This document shows, one piece after another, positions 8,394 through 16,375 of a stretch of DNA of 64,000 nt. Both the position numbers and the translations under genes were made by a program. Numbering within the stretch: position 1 is the stretch's first letter; every line of letters begins with the position of its first letter. Origin of the DNA: Alphaproteobacteria bacterium (GTDB lineage Bacteria > Pseudomonadota > Alphaproteobacteria > CACIAM-22H2). Location of the stretch: contig JAFKFM010000011.1 in assembly GCA_017308135.1 (NCBI GenBank), positions 62,001 to 126,000 of the forward strand, read 5' to 3'. Below the pieces are notes generated by a model, which did not search any database, had not been told where the DNA came from, and saw only the letters and a list, made by a program, of their open reading frames with translations.

Positions 8394-8712
8394 GCGCCCT
8401 AGGAATTGTTTTCACCCACGCGCTTCTGGCGCGTTTTACGATCGTTCGGCGTCGTAGGCACTTGATGCCATTCCTCGGCGAAGTCCATTAGAGAAGAACG
8501 GCGGGCACGAGGGAATCCGGTAGCATGCTCGCCAGACGCGTGGCGGGCGCTTCGCATCCCTGCCGCACCTGGGCCGTGCGCCACGCCGTCAGTGCCATGG
8601 CCAAGCGCTGTGCATGCGTGATCTCTGTAGCGGTCTCGACCGCAATCTCGGACCACGCGACCGCTGAAACGGCTAGATTTAAAAGGCTAAATAGAAGATT
8701 GAATCAGATGAC

Positions 8713-8900
8713 TTGATGTGCGGCGAGTGCGAAGAATGCGATCAGCACAAGCAGCCTGAACTTGGTATCGTCAAGGCCGATAAGGGCGCCAAGCACATAT
8801 ATAACGATGATATCTTCGCCCGCCTAGCGCAAGGCCACCCGATCAACAGCATCATCGAACTGCCGCCCTGGCCAAGGGACCCTCAGCCATCAGCAGAGTG
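8713..8900 (+). pseudogene. Possible IS66 transposase tail fragment
   Basis: A short open frame contains ARLAQGHPINSIIELPPW, which resembles the C-terminal AAGHPINRIAELAPWAY of the IS66 TnpC fragment at 28863-29304. The rest is unrecognisable. Together with the IS3 fragment it makes 8034-8930 an IS-debris stretch; I see no supported gene in 8394-8712. Confidence 0.45.
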
Positions 8901-8930
8901 AGGCAGACGGCGCTTGAACTGAAGTAAGCG

Positions 8931-9659
8931 CTAGAAACCGAAGAACGCGACGCCAACGCCAAGAAAGATCAATGCGGCGCCGAGTATTCCGCTTTCATAG
9001 CGCTCGACGAATTCGAGTCGCAGTCGCTCGATGCCGGCGAGCGTTAGCCAAGTGAAGACCATCATTCCCGCGACGGTTGCGATCGCAAGCACCGCGCTGA
9101 GCGTCACGAATCCCGGCCAGCCATAGATTATGCCGGAGAGATAGACGGGTAGAAACCCTTCGCATGGCGAGAACGTCAATAGGGCGAACAGACCCAATAT
9201 AATCTTGGCGTCTGAAGTGGAATCCGCTTGTGCCTTCGCGTGTTCGCCATGATTCGAGTTTCCGTGAGGATGGGCGTGATCGTGGTCGTGATCATGGTGA
9301 TGGCCGCCATGATCATGATTCGCACCGAAATGATGATGTCCGTGTCCGCCGCCGCGACCTTGCCGGACGAGGTAGAATATGCCGAGCAGAACGAGCGCAG
9401 CCGCCGCGATCCAAGGGAATATCTCTCCGGTCCATTTGCTGGTCTCGATGCCGAGCCATACGACGAGTGCGCCGAGAAGGGCCGTAAACAACACATGCCC
9501 TGCACCGCAAAGCGCGACGACAGAGAGGGTTTTTGCCTTGCCCCAGCGTTGGCCGCGTCCGGCGAGGACGAAGGGCAGCCAATGGGTCGGGATTGCCGCA
9601 TGGGCGAAAGCCACGACGAAACCGGTCACCATGACGGAAAAGAAAAATGCGCCGTCCAT
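8931..9659 (-). CDS. NicO/RcnA-type nickel/cobalt exporter
   Basis: Inner-membrane protein of about 242 residues from ATG 9659. It has about six hydrophobic segments and a central His/Asp-rich loop (HGHHHF then many HD pairs, around residues 100-140) between the third and fourth segments. The FSPCEGFLPVYL motif in a later membrane segment matches the NicO/RcnA/UreH-like efflux family. Directly upstream lies a CsoR/RcnR repressor with a matching operator, so the pair is a metal-induced efflux unit, probably for Ni(II) or Co(II). The exact metal cannot be read from sequence. Confidence 0.85.
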   Translation of the reverse strand: MDGAFFFSVMVTGFVVAFAHAAIPTHWLPFVLAGRGQRWGKAKTLSVVALCGAGHVLFTALLGALVVWLGIETSKWTGEIFPWIAAAALVLLGIFYLVRQGRGGGHGHHHFGANHDHGGHHHDHDHDHAHPHGNSNHGEHAKAQADSTSDAKIILGLFALLTFSPCEGFLPVYLSGIIYGWPGFVTLSAVLAIATVAGMMVFTWLTLAGIERLRLEFVERYESGILGAALIFLGVGVAFFGF

Positions 9660-9673
9660 CGTTGCCGGGCCCG

Positions 9674-9952
9674 TCAAAGATACTTGGTGATCTGCTTGAA
9701 TTCGTCGATCGGGCCCCGCCGTTCGCGCGGCAGCGCGCCGATTACGTCTTCCAGGCAATTATCCAAATGATCCTGGATCAGCGTTTTCTTGGCTTGTCCG
9801 ACCGCCTTCTCGACGGCCTGGAGTTGCTGCGCGATGTCGAGGCAGGGCCGGCCGCTTTCGATCATCTCGACAATGCTGCGCAGATGGCCGCCGGCGCGAT
9901 TCAAGCGCTTCACAACCTCGGGATGGGTATGGTGGCGATGATCTTTGGGCAT
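9674..9952 (-). CDS. CsoR/RcnR/FrmR-family metal-sensing repressor
   Basis: A 92-residue all-helical repressor. Family features are the HPEVVKRLNRAGGHLRSIVEMIE start, a conserved Cys in SGRPCLDIAQQLQAV and the HLDNCLEDVI segment near residues 62-71. It begins with an extra His-rich tip (KDHRHHTH) that could supply Ni/Co ligands, as in RcnR. It ends 15 bp before the exporter gene, so the two form an operon, and it probably represses itself from the operator at 9962-9980. By residues alone Cu(I) sensing is not excluded. Confidence 0.88.
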   Translation of the reverse strand: MPKDHRHHTHPEVVKRLNRAGGHLRSIVEMIESGRPCLDIAQQLQAVEKAVGQAKKTLIQDHLDNCLEDVIGALPRERRGPIDEFKQITKYL

Positions 9953-9961
9953 CCGAAATAC

Positions 9962-9980
9962 TATCCCCTAGGAGGGGATA
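9962..9980. promoter_or_regulatory. CsoR/RcnR-type operator
   Basis: TATCCCC-TAGGA-GGGGATA is a perfect inverted repeat of 7-bp arms, 10 bp upstream of the repressor ATG. G/C tracts flanked by AT with two-fold symmetry are the usual DNA target of CsoR/RcnR proteins. Confidence 0.75.
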
Positions 9981-10026
9981 TGGCAAGGCACTCTGTGGAC
10001 AGTGATGCTGCGTCGGAATCGCCAAA

Positions 10027-10647
10027 CTATCGAGCGAGTAGGAGCTTCAGCTTGGCAATCGCGATCGATCGTTCTTCGTGGAAATCGACCGTTCCGACCA
10101 TGTTCAGCGCTCGATCGAGCATCAAGACCGATGCGGTGTGATCCATGGTGTAGTTGTTGTCGCCCACCGGCACCTTCTTGTAATAGATGCCGTAATTGGC
10201 AGCAAATTGCTCTAACTGTGCCGAATTGCCGGTCAAGCCGACAATGCGCTGGTTGTACGGCTCCAGATAGGCCGCCATCTGGGCGACATCGTCCCGTTCG
10301 GAATCGACGCTGACGAACACGGCGGATAGGGCGTTGCCATCCGGGCCAAGTTCCTCGAGCCAGTCGGTCATGTCGCCGAGCGTCGTTGGGCAAACGACCG
10401 GGCACGACGTGAATCCGAAGAACACCAATGCCGGTCGCCCGCGCAGATCCGCTTCGGTGAAGGGTTTGCCGCGATGGTCGGTCATCGCGAATGGCCCGCC
10501 TTTCGCGATGGTAGAGGGTTCCTTGCGAGCGAGGGCGGCGAGCGGACCGTCCGTTACCAGCCACCCCATACTGATGGCGACGACGAGGAGACCCACGACG
10601 CCGACGCAGGCCCAAGCGAATAGCCGGATGAAGCGCAGATAGTTCAT
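10027..10647 (-). CDS. SCO1/SenC copper chaperone
   Basis: Membrane-anchored thioredoxin-fold protein of about 206 residues that delivers copper to the CuA site of cytochrome oxidase or maintains its thiols. Start at ATG 10647, followed by one transmembrane anchor (residues 8-28). The copper ligands are present: CPVVC in FFGFTSCPVVCPTTLGD and the His in MDHTASVLML. It lies directly downstream of the PCuAC gene (4-bp gap), a pairing seen in periplasmic copper-delivery operons. Confidence 0.9.
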   Translation of the reverse strand: MNYLRFIRLFAWACVGVVGLLVVAISMGWLVTDGPLAALARKEPSTIAKGGPFAMTDHRGKPFTEADLRGRPALVFFGFTSCPVVCPTTLGDMTDWLEELGPDGNALSAVFVSVDSERDDVAQMAAYLEPYNQRIVGLTGNSAQLEQFAANYGIYYKKVPVGDNNYTMDHTASVLMLDRALNMVGTVDFHEERSIAIAKLKLLLAR

Positions 10648-10651
10648 CCGA

Positions 10652-11278
10652 TTAATTCTTGGCCTCGCCGCAATGGCCGATGCGGCCGCCGGACTCGGCC
10701 TCGCCATGGTGCTCGGCCATATTGTGACGTTCGGCTTTATCGCCGCATTCGGGATGGTCGCGCGTCTCTGCGTGGCCGGTGTCGCGCGCGCCCATCGATT
10801 GGACCGCCAATTCAACATCGACGCGTCCCGCGCGTTCGAAAACGAGCGTCAACGGCACGCGTGCGCCTTGGACGAATCCTTCCTTCGGTCCGATTAGCAT
10901 CAAATGCCGCCCGTTCGGCGCAAGCCGGATTTCGCCGCCCGGCGGAATGGCGATGCCGCCTTCGATCGGGCGCATGCGCATGACGTTATCGATGACTGAC
11001 ATTTCATGAAACTCGGCGGTATTGGCCATCGGCGATTGGGCGCCAATCAATTTATCTTCCCGTGGACCCGCATTGCGGATCACGAGATAGCCGGCGGCCG
11101 TGGGCGCGCGCGGCGGGATCGCCCGAGACCAAGGATGGTCGATCGTGATGGCGCCGACGCGGAATTCATGCGCGGCGGCGGCGTTGCCGATAAGGAATGT
11201 CGCCGCTACGACGATCCTCCCGACGCCGCGCGCGAAACGGGAGAGCACCAGCTTGGTTCTCCTGGATTCAAATTTCAT
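10652..11278 (-). CDS. PCuAC-type periplasmic copper chaperone
   Basis: Exported Cu(I) chaperone of about 208 residues with a signal peptide ending near NAAAAH. The PCuAC ligand set is present: HEMSVIDNVMRM followed by GRHLMLIG, the H-M-M-H-M pattern. The C-terminal 45 residues form an unusual extra tail rich in His, Cys and Glu (ending RIGHCGEAKN), likely extra metal ligands. Downstream is SCO1; upstream is the tiny membrane gene at 11268, whose end overlaps this start by 11 bp. Confidence 0.88.
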   Translation of the reverse strand: MKFESRRTKLVLSRFARGVGRIVVAATFLIGNAAAAHEFRVGAITIDHPWSRAIPPRAPTAAGYLVIRNAGPREDKLIGAQSPMANTAEFHEMSVIDNVMRMRPIEGGIAIPPGGEIRLAPNGRHLMLIGPKEGFVQGARVPLTLVFERAGRVDVELAVQSMGARDTGHAETRDHPECGDKAERHNMAEHHGEAESGGRIGHCGEAKN

Positions 11279-11414
11279 GGGGTAGCGTGCTGTGTTTCGA
11301 GAGCTTGATGATCGTTATGGCGTAGAAGATACCCACCAACGCAAGCAGCGCCAGCGCAATGGCGATACTCTTTCGGAGATTCCGTTTGACGCCTCGCGGG
11401 GAGCGCTTCGTCAT
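11268..11414 (-). CDS. 48-residue single-pass membrane peptide in the copper operon
   Basis: ATG 11414 opens a 48-codon frame. Its sequence begins MTKRSPRGVKRNLRKS (strongly basic) and continues with one membrane span (AIALALLALVGIFYAITII). An AAAGGAG ribosome binding site sits 10 bp upstream. Its ATG overlaps the stop of the zinc-ribbon gene (ATGA) and its end overlaps the PCuAC start, so it is coupled on both sides. Short peptides of this shape occur near CtaG/oxidase assembly genes of alphaproteobacteria; that comparison is from memory. A role in oxidase copper insertion is inference. Confidence 0.7.
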   Translation of the reverse strand: MTKRSPRGVKRNLRKSIAIALALLALVGIFYAITIIKLSKHSTLPHEI

Positions 11415-11590
11415 GATTTGGAAGCTCCTTTCGGATTTTCAGAAGGTAGATTTGCCATGCAGAGGGGGCAGGTTTTTGCGGTTACCGGTAATTCTAGATC
11501 GCATGTGGCGCAACGCGTCGCTCCGGGGCCGGTCGATGCCGCGGTTCCAGGATGGCCGAATATGCGCGAGAAAGAGGCTTCATAATTCAT
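11411..11590 (-). CDS. 59-residue zinc-ribbon protein in the copper operon
   Basis: ATG 11590 to TGA 11411-11413. The middle carries two Cys pairs, RCATCDLELPVTAKTCPLCM, a typical zinc-ribbon knuckle arrangement. It lies between dsbA (10 bp away) and the membrane peptide (4-bp ATGA overlap) in the same operon. Alternatively the Cys pairs could bind copper. No family name is recognised. Confidence 0.65.
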   Translation of the reverse strand: MNYEASFSRIFGHPGTAASTGPGATRCATCDLELPVTAKTCPLCMANLPSENPKGASKS

Positions 11591-11599
11591 GGCCGTAAT

Positions 11600-12262
11600 C
11601 TATTTCGCCGCTCTGGCGAGTTCGTCGCGGACCAGCGCTAGAAGTTGGTCCGCCCCGAATTCCGGGAGTGGGCGGCCATTAACGAAGAAGGTCGGAGTTC
11701 CCCGAACGTTGAATGTCCGGACGTCCTCCGCGTCGAAGTTCAATGTGGCCGTAATGTGGGGCATCAGCCGTTCGCGCCGGGCGCGCTCGATGTCGAGGCC
11801 CGCCGACGCGGCTAAATTCCAAGCCAGATCCGGGTTCGTACCGGCTCGATGCGAAGCCCAGCTCGGCTGTCCTTCCAGAAGGGCTTCGAGAACGGGAACG
11901 AATCGATCCTGAAGACGCGCCGTCTCGATAATGCGCACGGCCTCCGCCGATCCGGGATGGAACGCCGCATATCGCAACACCAGCCGGATCTTGCCAGGAT
12001 GAGCATCCATGATTCCTTTGACGATCGGGTGGAAGGCGCGGCAGGCTTCGCACGCCGGATCGAAGAACTCGACGATCGTCACCGGCGCGTCTTGTGGACC
12101 GATGGCCGGCGAATGCGCCCGGATCAGTTGATCGGCGCCTTCGACCTTCTGAATCATCGGAACGGCGGCGCGCCGCTTTTCGGCGACGTAATAGGCGCCG
12201 CCCGCGAAGGCCGCAGCACCCAGCGCCGCTGCCGCGCCGACGAGGACGTATCGTCTGTTCAT
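11600..12262 (-). CDS. DsbA-like periplasmic thiol oxidoreductase
   Basis: About 220 residues from ATG 12262. An N-terminal anchor or signal (VLVGAAAALGAAAFAGG) is followed by a DsbA/BdbD-type thioredoxin fold. The active site is CEAC in VEFFDPACEACRAFHP, and the cis-Pro loop is RGTPTFFVNGRPL. It overlaps dsbB by 4 bp, so the pair forms a disulfide-making system. Its place in a metal operon fits oxidation of cysteine-rich chaperones such as SCO1, which is inference. Confidence 0.88.
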   Translation of the reverse strand: MNRRYVLVGAAAALGAAAFAGGAYYVAEKRRAAVPMIQKVEGADQLIRAHSPAIGPQDAPVTIVEFFDPACEACRAFHPIVKGIMDAHPGKIRLVLRYAAFHPGSAEAVRIIETARLQDRFVPVLEALLEGQPSWASHRAGTNPDLAWNLAASAGLDIERARRERLMPHITATLNFDAEDVRTFNVRGTPTFFVNGRPLPEFGADQLLALVRDELARAAK

Positions 12263-12693
12263 CGGCTTTGACCCTGCTTGCCGTGCGATAGAAGAAGTAT
12301 GATCATCGCGAACGCTCCAAGGGACAGCAACGGGATCGGCAATCCGAATACCTCCATATTTGCCCCTTGGCACGATGGTCCTTGTTCGCAAGGCACGATA
12401 GCGGCGGGAGCGATGTCGAAATAAATCAAGGAATGCCATAGGGCGATCGCGGTGCCGGCTAGTGCCACGGGGATCACGTAGATGCCGATCGACAGATCGT
12501 CGCGCAAACACGCGATGCCGAGGATCAGCGCCAGCGGAAACATCGCGATGCGCTGATACCAGCACAGCACACAGGGCGTTTGATGCAAGACTTCGCCGAT
12601 GAACAGCGCGCCGAGCGTGGCGCCCAACGCCACGAGCCACGCGAGAAACAACGCGATAGAACCGTCGCCCATGAACTTTGTCTGCGAGCTCAT
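12259..12693 (-). CDS. DsbB-like disulfide oxidoreductase
   Basis: Four-helix inner-membrane quinone reductase of about 144 residues that re-oxidises DsbA. Two redox Cys sets are visible: TPCVLCWYQR after the first pair of helices and the CEQGPSC loop later. ATG 12693 overlaps the lspA end (ATGA) and its stop overlaps dsbA. Short DsbB/BdbC proteins of this size commonly pair with BdbD-like DsbA proteins. Confidence 0.88.
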   Translation of the reverse strand: MSSQTKFMGDGSIALFLAWLVALGATLGALFIGEVLHQTPCVLCWYQRIAMFPLALILGIACLRDDLSIGIYVIPVALAGTAIALWHSLIYFDIAPAAIVPCEQGPSCQGANMEVFGLPIPLLSLGAFAMIILLLSHGKQGQSR

Positions 12694-13184
12694 TTCATGC
12701 CTCGCGAACGTCGTGGTGCCGACCCGAAGGTCGATAGAATGACGAAACCTACGCCTAGCGAAATGGCGACGTCGGCCATGTTGAACGCCGGCCAATGCCA
12801 TCCGTTCCAATGGAAGTCGATGAAATCGGTCACACCGCCTTGACGCCATCGATCAATTATGTTGCCAAGCGCGCCGCCGACCATGAGCGAGAATCCGGTC
12901 CGCTCCGGCGCGGACTCGCTTTGCCACGCGAAAAAGACAAGCCCGGCCACGATTGCCAACTTGATTCCGGCGAGCAGGACTTGCCGATCGGCGAATAATT
13001 CACCCAGCAATCCGAAGCTGACCCCGGTATTCATGCCAAGCACGATGTTGAGAAATCCGGTTAGCTCGATCGTTCGTGGCGGCCGCATGATTTCGTTGAC
13101 GATCAGCCATTTTGTCGACTGATCGACAGCGAAAGCAAAAGCCGAAACGGCAAGAATCATCGGTATACGATCGGGGGATTTCAT
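12690..13184 (-). CDS. lspA: Signal peptidase II (prolipoprotein signal peptidase)
   Basis: Membrane aspartyl protease of about 164 residues that cleaves lipoprotein signal peptides. Catalytic motifs are GGALGNIIDRWRQGGVTDFI (first Asp in NIIDR) and FNMADVAI (second Asp). NTGVSFGLL is also conserved. I prefer ATG 13184 over a TTG at 13205 that would overlap the ATPase stop. Its position directly behind the Pb/Zn/Cd ATPase matches pbr-type lead-resistance loci, where an LspA homologue accompanies PbrA. It is probably an accessory second copy rather than the housekeeping lspA. Confidence 0.9.
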   Translation of the reverse strand: MKSPDRIPMILAVSAFAFAVDQSTKWLIVNEIMRPPRTIELTGFLNIVLGMNTGVSFGLLGELFADRQVLLAGIKLAIVAGLVFFAWQSESAPERTGFSLMVGGALGNIIDRWRQGGVTDFIDFHWNGWHWPAFNMADVAISLGVGFVILSTFGSAPRRSRGMK

Positions 13185-13205
13185 GACGTATCGCGAGGTT
13201 GGCAA

Positions 13206-15443
13206 TCAGCGGGCGTCGGCGTTGAAGCGCAGCAGGCGTAGCGCGTTCAACGTAACTAGAACCGTCGCACCGGTATCGGCGAGGATCGCGATCCACAATC
13301 CGGTAAGTCCGAGCACGCTGGTGACCAGAAACACGCCCTTCAGGCCGAGTGCGAGGGCGATATTCTGACGGATGTTTCCCATCGTCGCCCGTGCGAGACG
13401 GATTAGGCGCGGCACATCAGACACGCGATCGCCCATGAGAGCGCCATCGGCCGTTTCGAGAGCGACGCCCGTACCTGACCCCATGGCGATGCCAACAGTC
13501 GCGGTAGCCAGGGCGGGCGCATCGTTGATTCCGTCGCCGACCATCATGACGCTCGCTTTGTCCGACATGGCGCGGATCGCATCGACTTTGGCCTCGGGTA
13601 AGAGCTCCGCACGGACCTCGATACCGATCTTGTCGCCGATGGCTTTGCCGGTCGCGGCGTTATCGCCGGTGAGCATGATCGCCGAGATGCCGAGCGCGTC
13701 AAGCTCCTCGATCGCCGTTTTGGCGTCCGGCCGCGGTTCGTCGCGGCACGCGATGATGCCGATCGCGCGCGCGTTCTCGACCGCAACGACCGCCGTCTTG
13801 CCTTCATTTTGGAACACTGCGAGCGTTCGGGAAACTTCCGGCGATAACGCACCGAGCTCCGCCGCGTAGCGCGGCGACGCGATCGTCAGCGTGCGGCCGG
13901 CAACGCTGGCCTCGACGCCACGACCGGGTATCGCCTTGCCGTTTGCGGCCGCCTGTAACGGCAAAGCGCGGCGCTCGGCCTCCTTGACGATGGCTTGCGC
14001 GAGCGGATGTGAGGATTGGGCCTCGACTGCCGCGGCCAACGCCAATACGTCATCCTCGCCGACGCCGTAAGCGCGCAGATCGGTTACGCGCGGCGTGCCC
14101 GCCGTCAGCGTGCCGGTCTTGTCGAACGCAACGGCTTGCGTGCGCGCGGCGGCCTCGATGACGGCGCCACCTTTAAGCAGCAGGCCGCGCCGGGCACCGG
14201 CGGACAGCGACGACGCGATCGATGCGGGCACCGAAATCACCAATGCGCAGGGACAGCCGATCAATAAAAGGGCCAGCGCACGATAGATCCAAGTTGACCA
14301 TTCCGCGCCCATCGTCAGCGGCGGGATCACAGCCACAAGTGCCGCCAAGCCGACGATGATCGGCATATAGACGCGGCTGAATCGGTCGATAAATCTTTCT
14401 GTTGGGGCTTTGGCGTCCTGCGATTCTTCGACCAAGCGGACGATCCGCGCGATCGTGTTGTCTTCGGCCTTGGTGGTTACCCGGACTTTGAGAGCAGCGT
14501 CGCGATTGACGGAACCGGCGAAAACCGGATCGGCGATCGTCTTGCTCTTGGGGACCGACTCTCCTGTGATCGGCGATTCGTCGATCTCCGACGTGCCGTC
14601 GATGATCTCGCCATCGGCCGGGATGCGGTCGCCGGGGCGCACCAGGACGTTTTGTCCCGGCGTCAGCGACGCGGCGCGAACTTCGCGTGTCGTCGTTCCT
14701 TCGATCAGGCGGGCGGTTTGCGGAATCAGATCGCCCAGGGCGCGAATGCTGGCGCGCGCGCGATCGGCGGCCACGCCTTCCAGCACTTCGCCGATCGCGA
14801 ACAGGAAGATGACGAGGGCGGCTTCCTCGGCGGCCCCGATCGCCAGCGCGCCGACGGCGGCGATCGTCATCAACATTTCGATGGTGAAGGGCTGTCCCAG
14901 CGACAGAGCCGCGAAGGCGCGGCGCGCGATGGGAACTGCGCCGATAACGCACGCGACGACGAATGCCCAGCTTGCGATAGTTTCGAATCCGGCAAGCTTG
15001 GCGCCCCAAGCCGCCGCCAGCAAAACACCGGTGACGGCGACGAGGCGGCCTTTCGGCGTATCGAACCAGCGTGGTGCGTTTCGGACGGGCGCGGAGACCC
15101 GCTCGCTCGCATCTTTGGATGTTTGTGGCGCGGCGGCATCGCTCTCGTGATGGTCGTGATGCGCGCAGCAACCAGCGTCTGCGGATGCCGGAGATTCCGC
15201 CGGCAGACGACGCGAAATTTTATAGCCTAGCCGCGACACGCGGCTTTCGATCTCGGCGATTGCCACGGCACTGGGCTCAAGCGCCACAGTCATGGATTCG
15301 TTCATCACGGAAACGGCCACGTCGCGGACGCCTTGAACCGGCGAAACGGCGCTGCGGATCTTGGCTGCACAGCTTGCGCAGTCCATCCCGACGATGGACC
15401 AATCGATTTTTTCAGTGGACTGCGTATTGGCGGCGGTGGTCAT
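13206..15443 (-). CDS. Heavy-metal P1B-type ATPase (ZntA/CadA/PbrA type)
   Basis: A 745-residue soft-metal pump exporting Zn(II), Cd(II) or Pb(II) from the cytoplasm. In order: an N-terminal HMA domain (GMDCASCAAKI), a His-rich linker (CCAHHDHHESDAA), membrane segments, the TGES actuator loop, the CPC membrane motif (IGCPCALVIS), DKTGTLTAG, SSHPLAQAI (HP motif) and GDGINDAPAL. A divergent MerR gene with a matching operator controls it, and lspA follows 21 bp downstream. That context argues for a Pb-resistance (pbr-like) role, but metal choice is inference. Confidence 0.92.
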   Translation of the reverse strand: MTTAANTQSTEKIDWSIVGMDCASCAAKIRSAVSPVQGVRDVAVSVMNESMTVALEPSAVAIAEIESRVSRLGYKISRRLPAESPASADAGCCAHHDHHESDAAAPQTSKDASERVSAPVRNAPRWFDTPKGRLVAVTGVLLAAAWGAKLAGFETIASWAFVVACVIGAVPIARRAFAALSLGQPFTIEMLMTIAAVGALAIGAAEEAALVIFLFAIGEVLEGVAADRARASIRALGDLIPQTARLIEGTTTREVRAASLTPGQNVLVRPGDRIPADGEIIDGTSEIDESPITGESVPKSKTIADPVFAGSVNRDAALKVRVTTKAEDNTIARIVRLVEESQDAKAPTERFIDRFSRVYMPIIVGLAALVAVIPPLTMGAEWSTWIYRALALLLIGCPCALVISVPASIASSLSAGARRGLLLKGGAVIEAAARTQAVAFDKTGTLTAGTPRVTDLRAYGVGEDDVLALAAAVEAQSSHPLAQAIVKEAERRALPLQAAANGKAIPGRGVEASVAGRTLTIASPRYAAELGALSPEVSRTLAVFQNEGKTAVVAVENARAIGIIACRDEPRPDAKTAIEELDALGISAIMLTGDNAATGKAIGDKIGIEVRAELLPEAKVDAIRAMSDKASVMMVGDGINDAPALATATVGIAMGSGTGVALETADGALMGDRVSDVPRLIRLARATMGNIRQNIALALGLKGVFLVTSVLGLTGLWIAILADTGATVLVTLNALRLLRFNADAR

Positions 15444-15479
15444 GGCTTATCCATTGTTTTGGAAAGCACCACCCTAATT

Positions 15480-15496
15480 GCTATAGTTACTGTAGC
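15480..15496. promoter_or_regulatory. MerR-family operator between ATPase and merR genes
   Basis: GCTATAGT-T-ACTGTAGC is a near-perfect inverted repeat (one mismatch) in the 87-bp space between the divergent ATPase and MerR genes. MerR-family activators bind such dyads inside an over-long promoter spacer. Confidence 0.7.
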
Positions 15497-15530
15497 TTCA
15501 AGTTACTTTTTGCGAGTCTGAGGGTTTCCC

Positions 15531-15983
15531 ATGCTGTTCACCATCGGTCATGTCGCAAAAAGTGCAGGCTGCACGGTGCAAGCGGTACGATATTACGAGC
15601 AGGCTGGGCTTCTGCCGCGACCGGAGCGTTCGAACGGAAATCAGCGGCTTTACGAGCGCGCGGCGGTCGAGCGGCTGAGTTTCATACGCCATGCGCGCGA
15701 TCTTGGATTCACGCTGGATGTGATCCGCGATCTTCTGAGCCTTTCGGACAACCCCGAGCAACCCTGCGACGCCGCCGACGCGATCGCGCGCGCGCAACTT
15801 GTCCAGGTCGAGCGGCGGATCGAGCATCTGAAGGCGCTGAAGCGAGAACTGCGACGTATGGTCGCACAATGTTCTGGCGGCCGTATTTCGGATTGCCGCG
15901 TCATCGAAGCGTTGAACGATCACGCGAATTGCGCCGGCCACGGGAATTCCGCGTCAACGCTCGATCAGTGCGGCGATCCGTAA
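15531..15983 (+). CDS. MerR-family metal-responsive activator (ZntR/CadR/PbrR-like)
   Basis: A 150-residue regulator with the N-terminal winged helix (TIGHVAKSAGCTVQAVRYYE), a long dimerisation helix and metal-binding cysteines at PCDAADA (about residue 80), CSGGRISDCRV (about 115) and CAGHG near the end. That pattern fits the Zn/Cd/Pb-sensing branch rather than Cu or Hg sensors. It is divergent from the P-type ATPase and likely activates it from the operator at 15480-15496. Confidence 0.88.
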   Translation: MLFTIGHVAKSAGCTVQAVRYYEQAGLLPRPERSNGNQRLYERAAVERLSFIRHARDLGFTLDVIRDLLSLSDNPEQPCDAADAIARAQLVQVERRIEHLKALKRELRRMVAQCSGGRISDCRVIEALNDHANCAGHGNSASTLDQCGDP

Positions 15984-15996
15984 CGTTTTCGCCGGC

Positions 15997-16272
15997 TTAG
16001 TCGAAGATTTCCGAAAGCCAGGATTTCCTGCGATAGCCGTGTTTGCCGTAGCTGCCCTGATGCCCATGCCCGTAACGCGGCGGATTGGCGTAGGGCGCTT
16101 CGGGTGGCGCGCTTGAAGACGATTGCGGCATTTGTGCCGCGCTCTTTTCGATGATCTTGTCGAGTTCGCCGCGATCGAGCCACACGCCCCGGCATTTCGG
16201 ACAATAGTCGATCTCGACGTTCTGCCGTTCGGTCATGACGAGATCTGTATCGGGGCAGGCGGGACATTTCAT
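15997..16272 (-). CDS. TFIIB-type zinc-ribbon protein (zf-TFIIB family)
   Basis: About 91 residues from ATG 16272, with GGAAGGAA as the ribosome binding site. The N-terminal zinc ribbon has MKCPACPDTDL and DYCPKCRGVWLDRGELDK, the signature of the zf-TFIIB family. A disordered Ser/Pro/Gly/His-rich tail follows. The biochemical role of the family is unknown to me. The gene is convergent with merR and is the last in the cluster. Confidence 0.82.
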   Translation of the reverse strand: MKCPACPDTDLVMTERQNVEIDYCPKCRGVWLDRGELDKIIEKSAAQMPQSSSSAPPEAPYANPPRYGHGHQGSYGKHGYRRKSWLSEIFD

Positions 16273-16375
16273 CGGTGAGGTTCCTTCCGGTTGGGGGAGC
16301 GCTAAAACACCCCAGGTTAGTTGGAAGGAGTGATCAAACAATCAAGTGGCGATGCTTTAGTCCGCTCACGCGCTG

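Noticed and set aside
8399..8656. 85-codon minus-strand frame (and an opposing 63-codon frame)
   Set aside because: Lies in IS debris, has no ribosome binding site and no recognisable motif.
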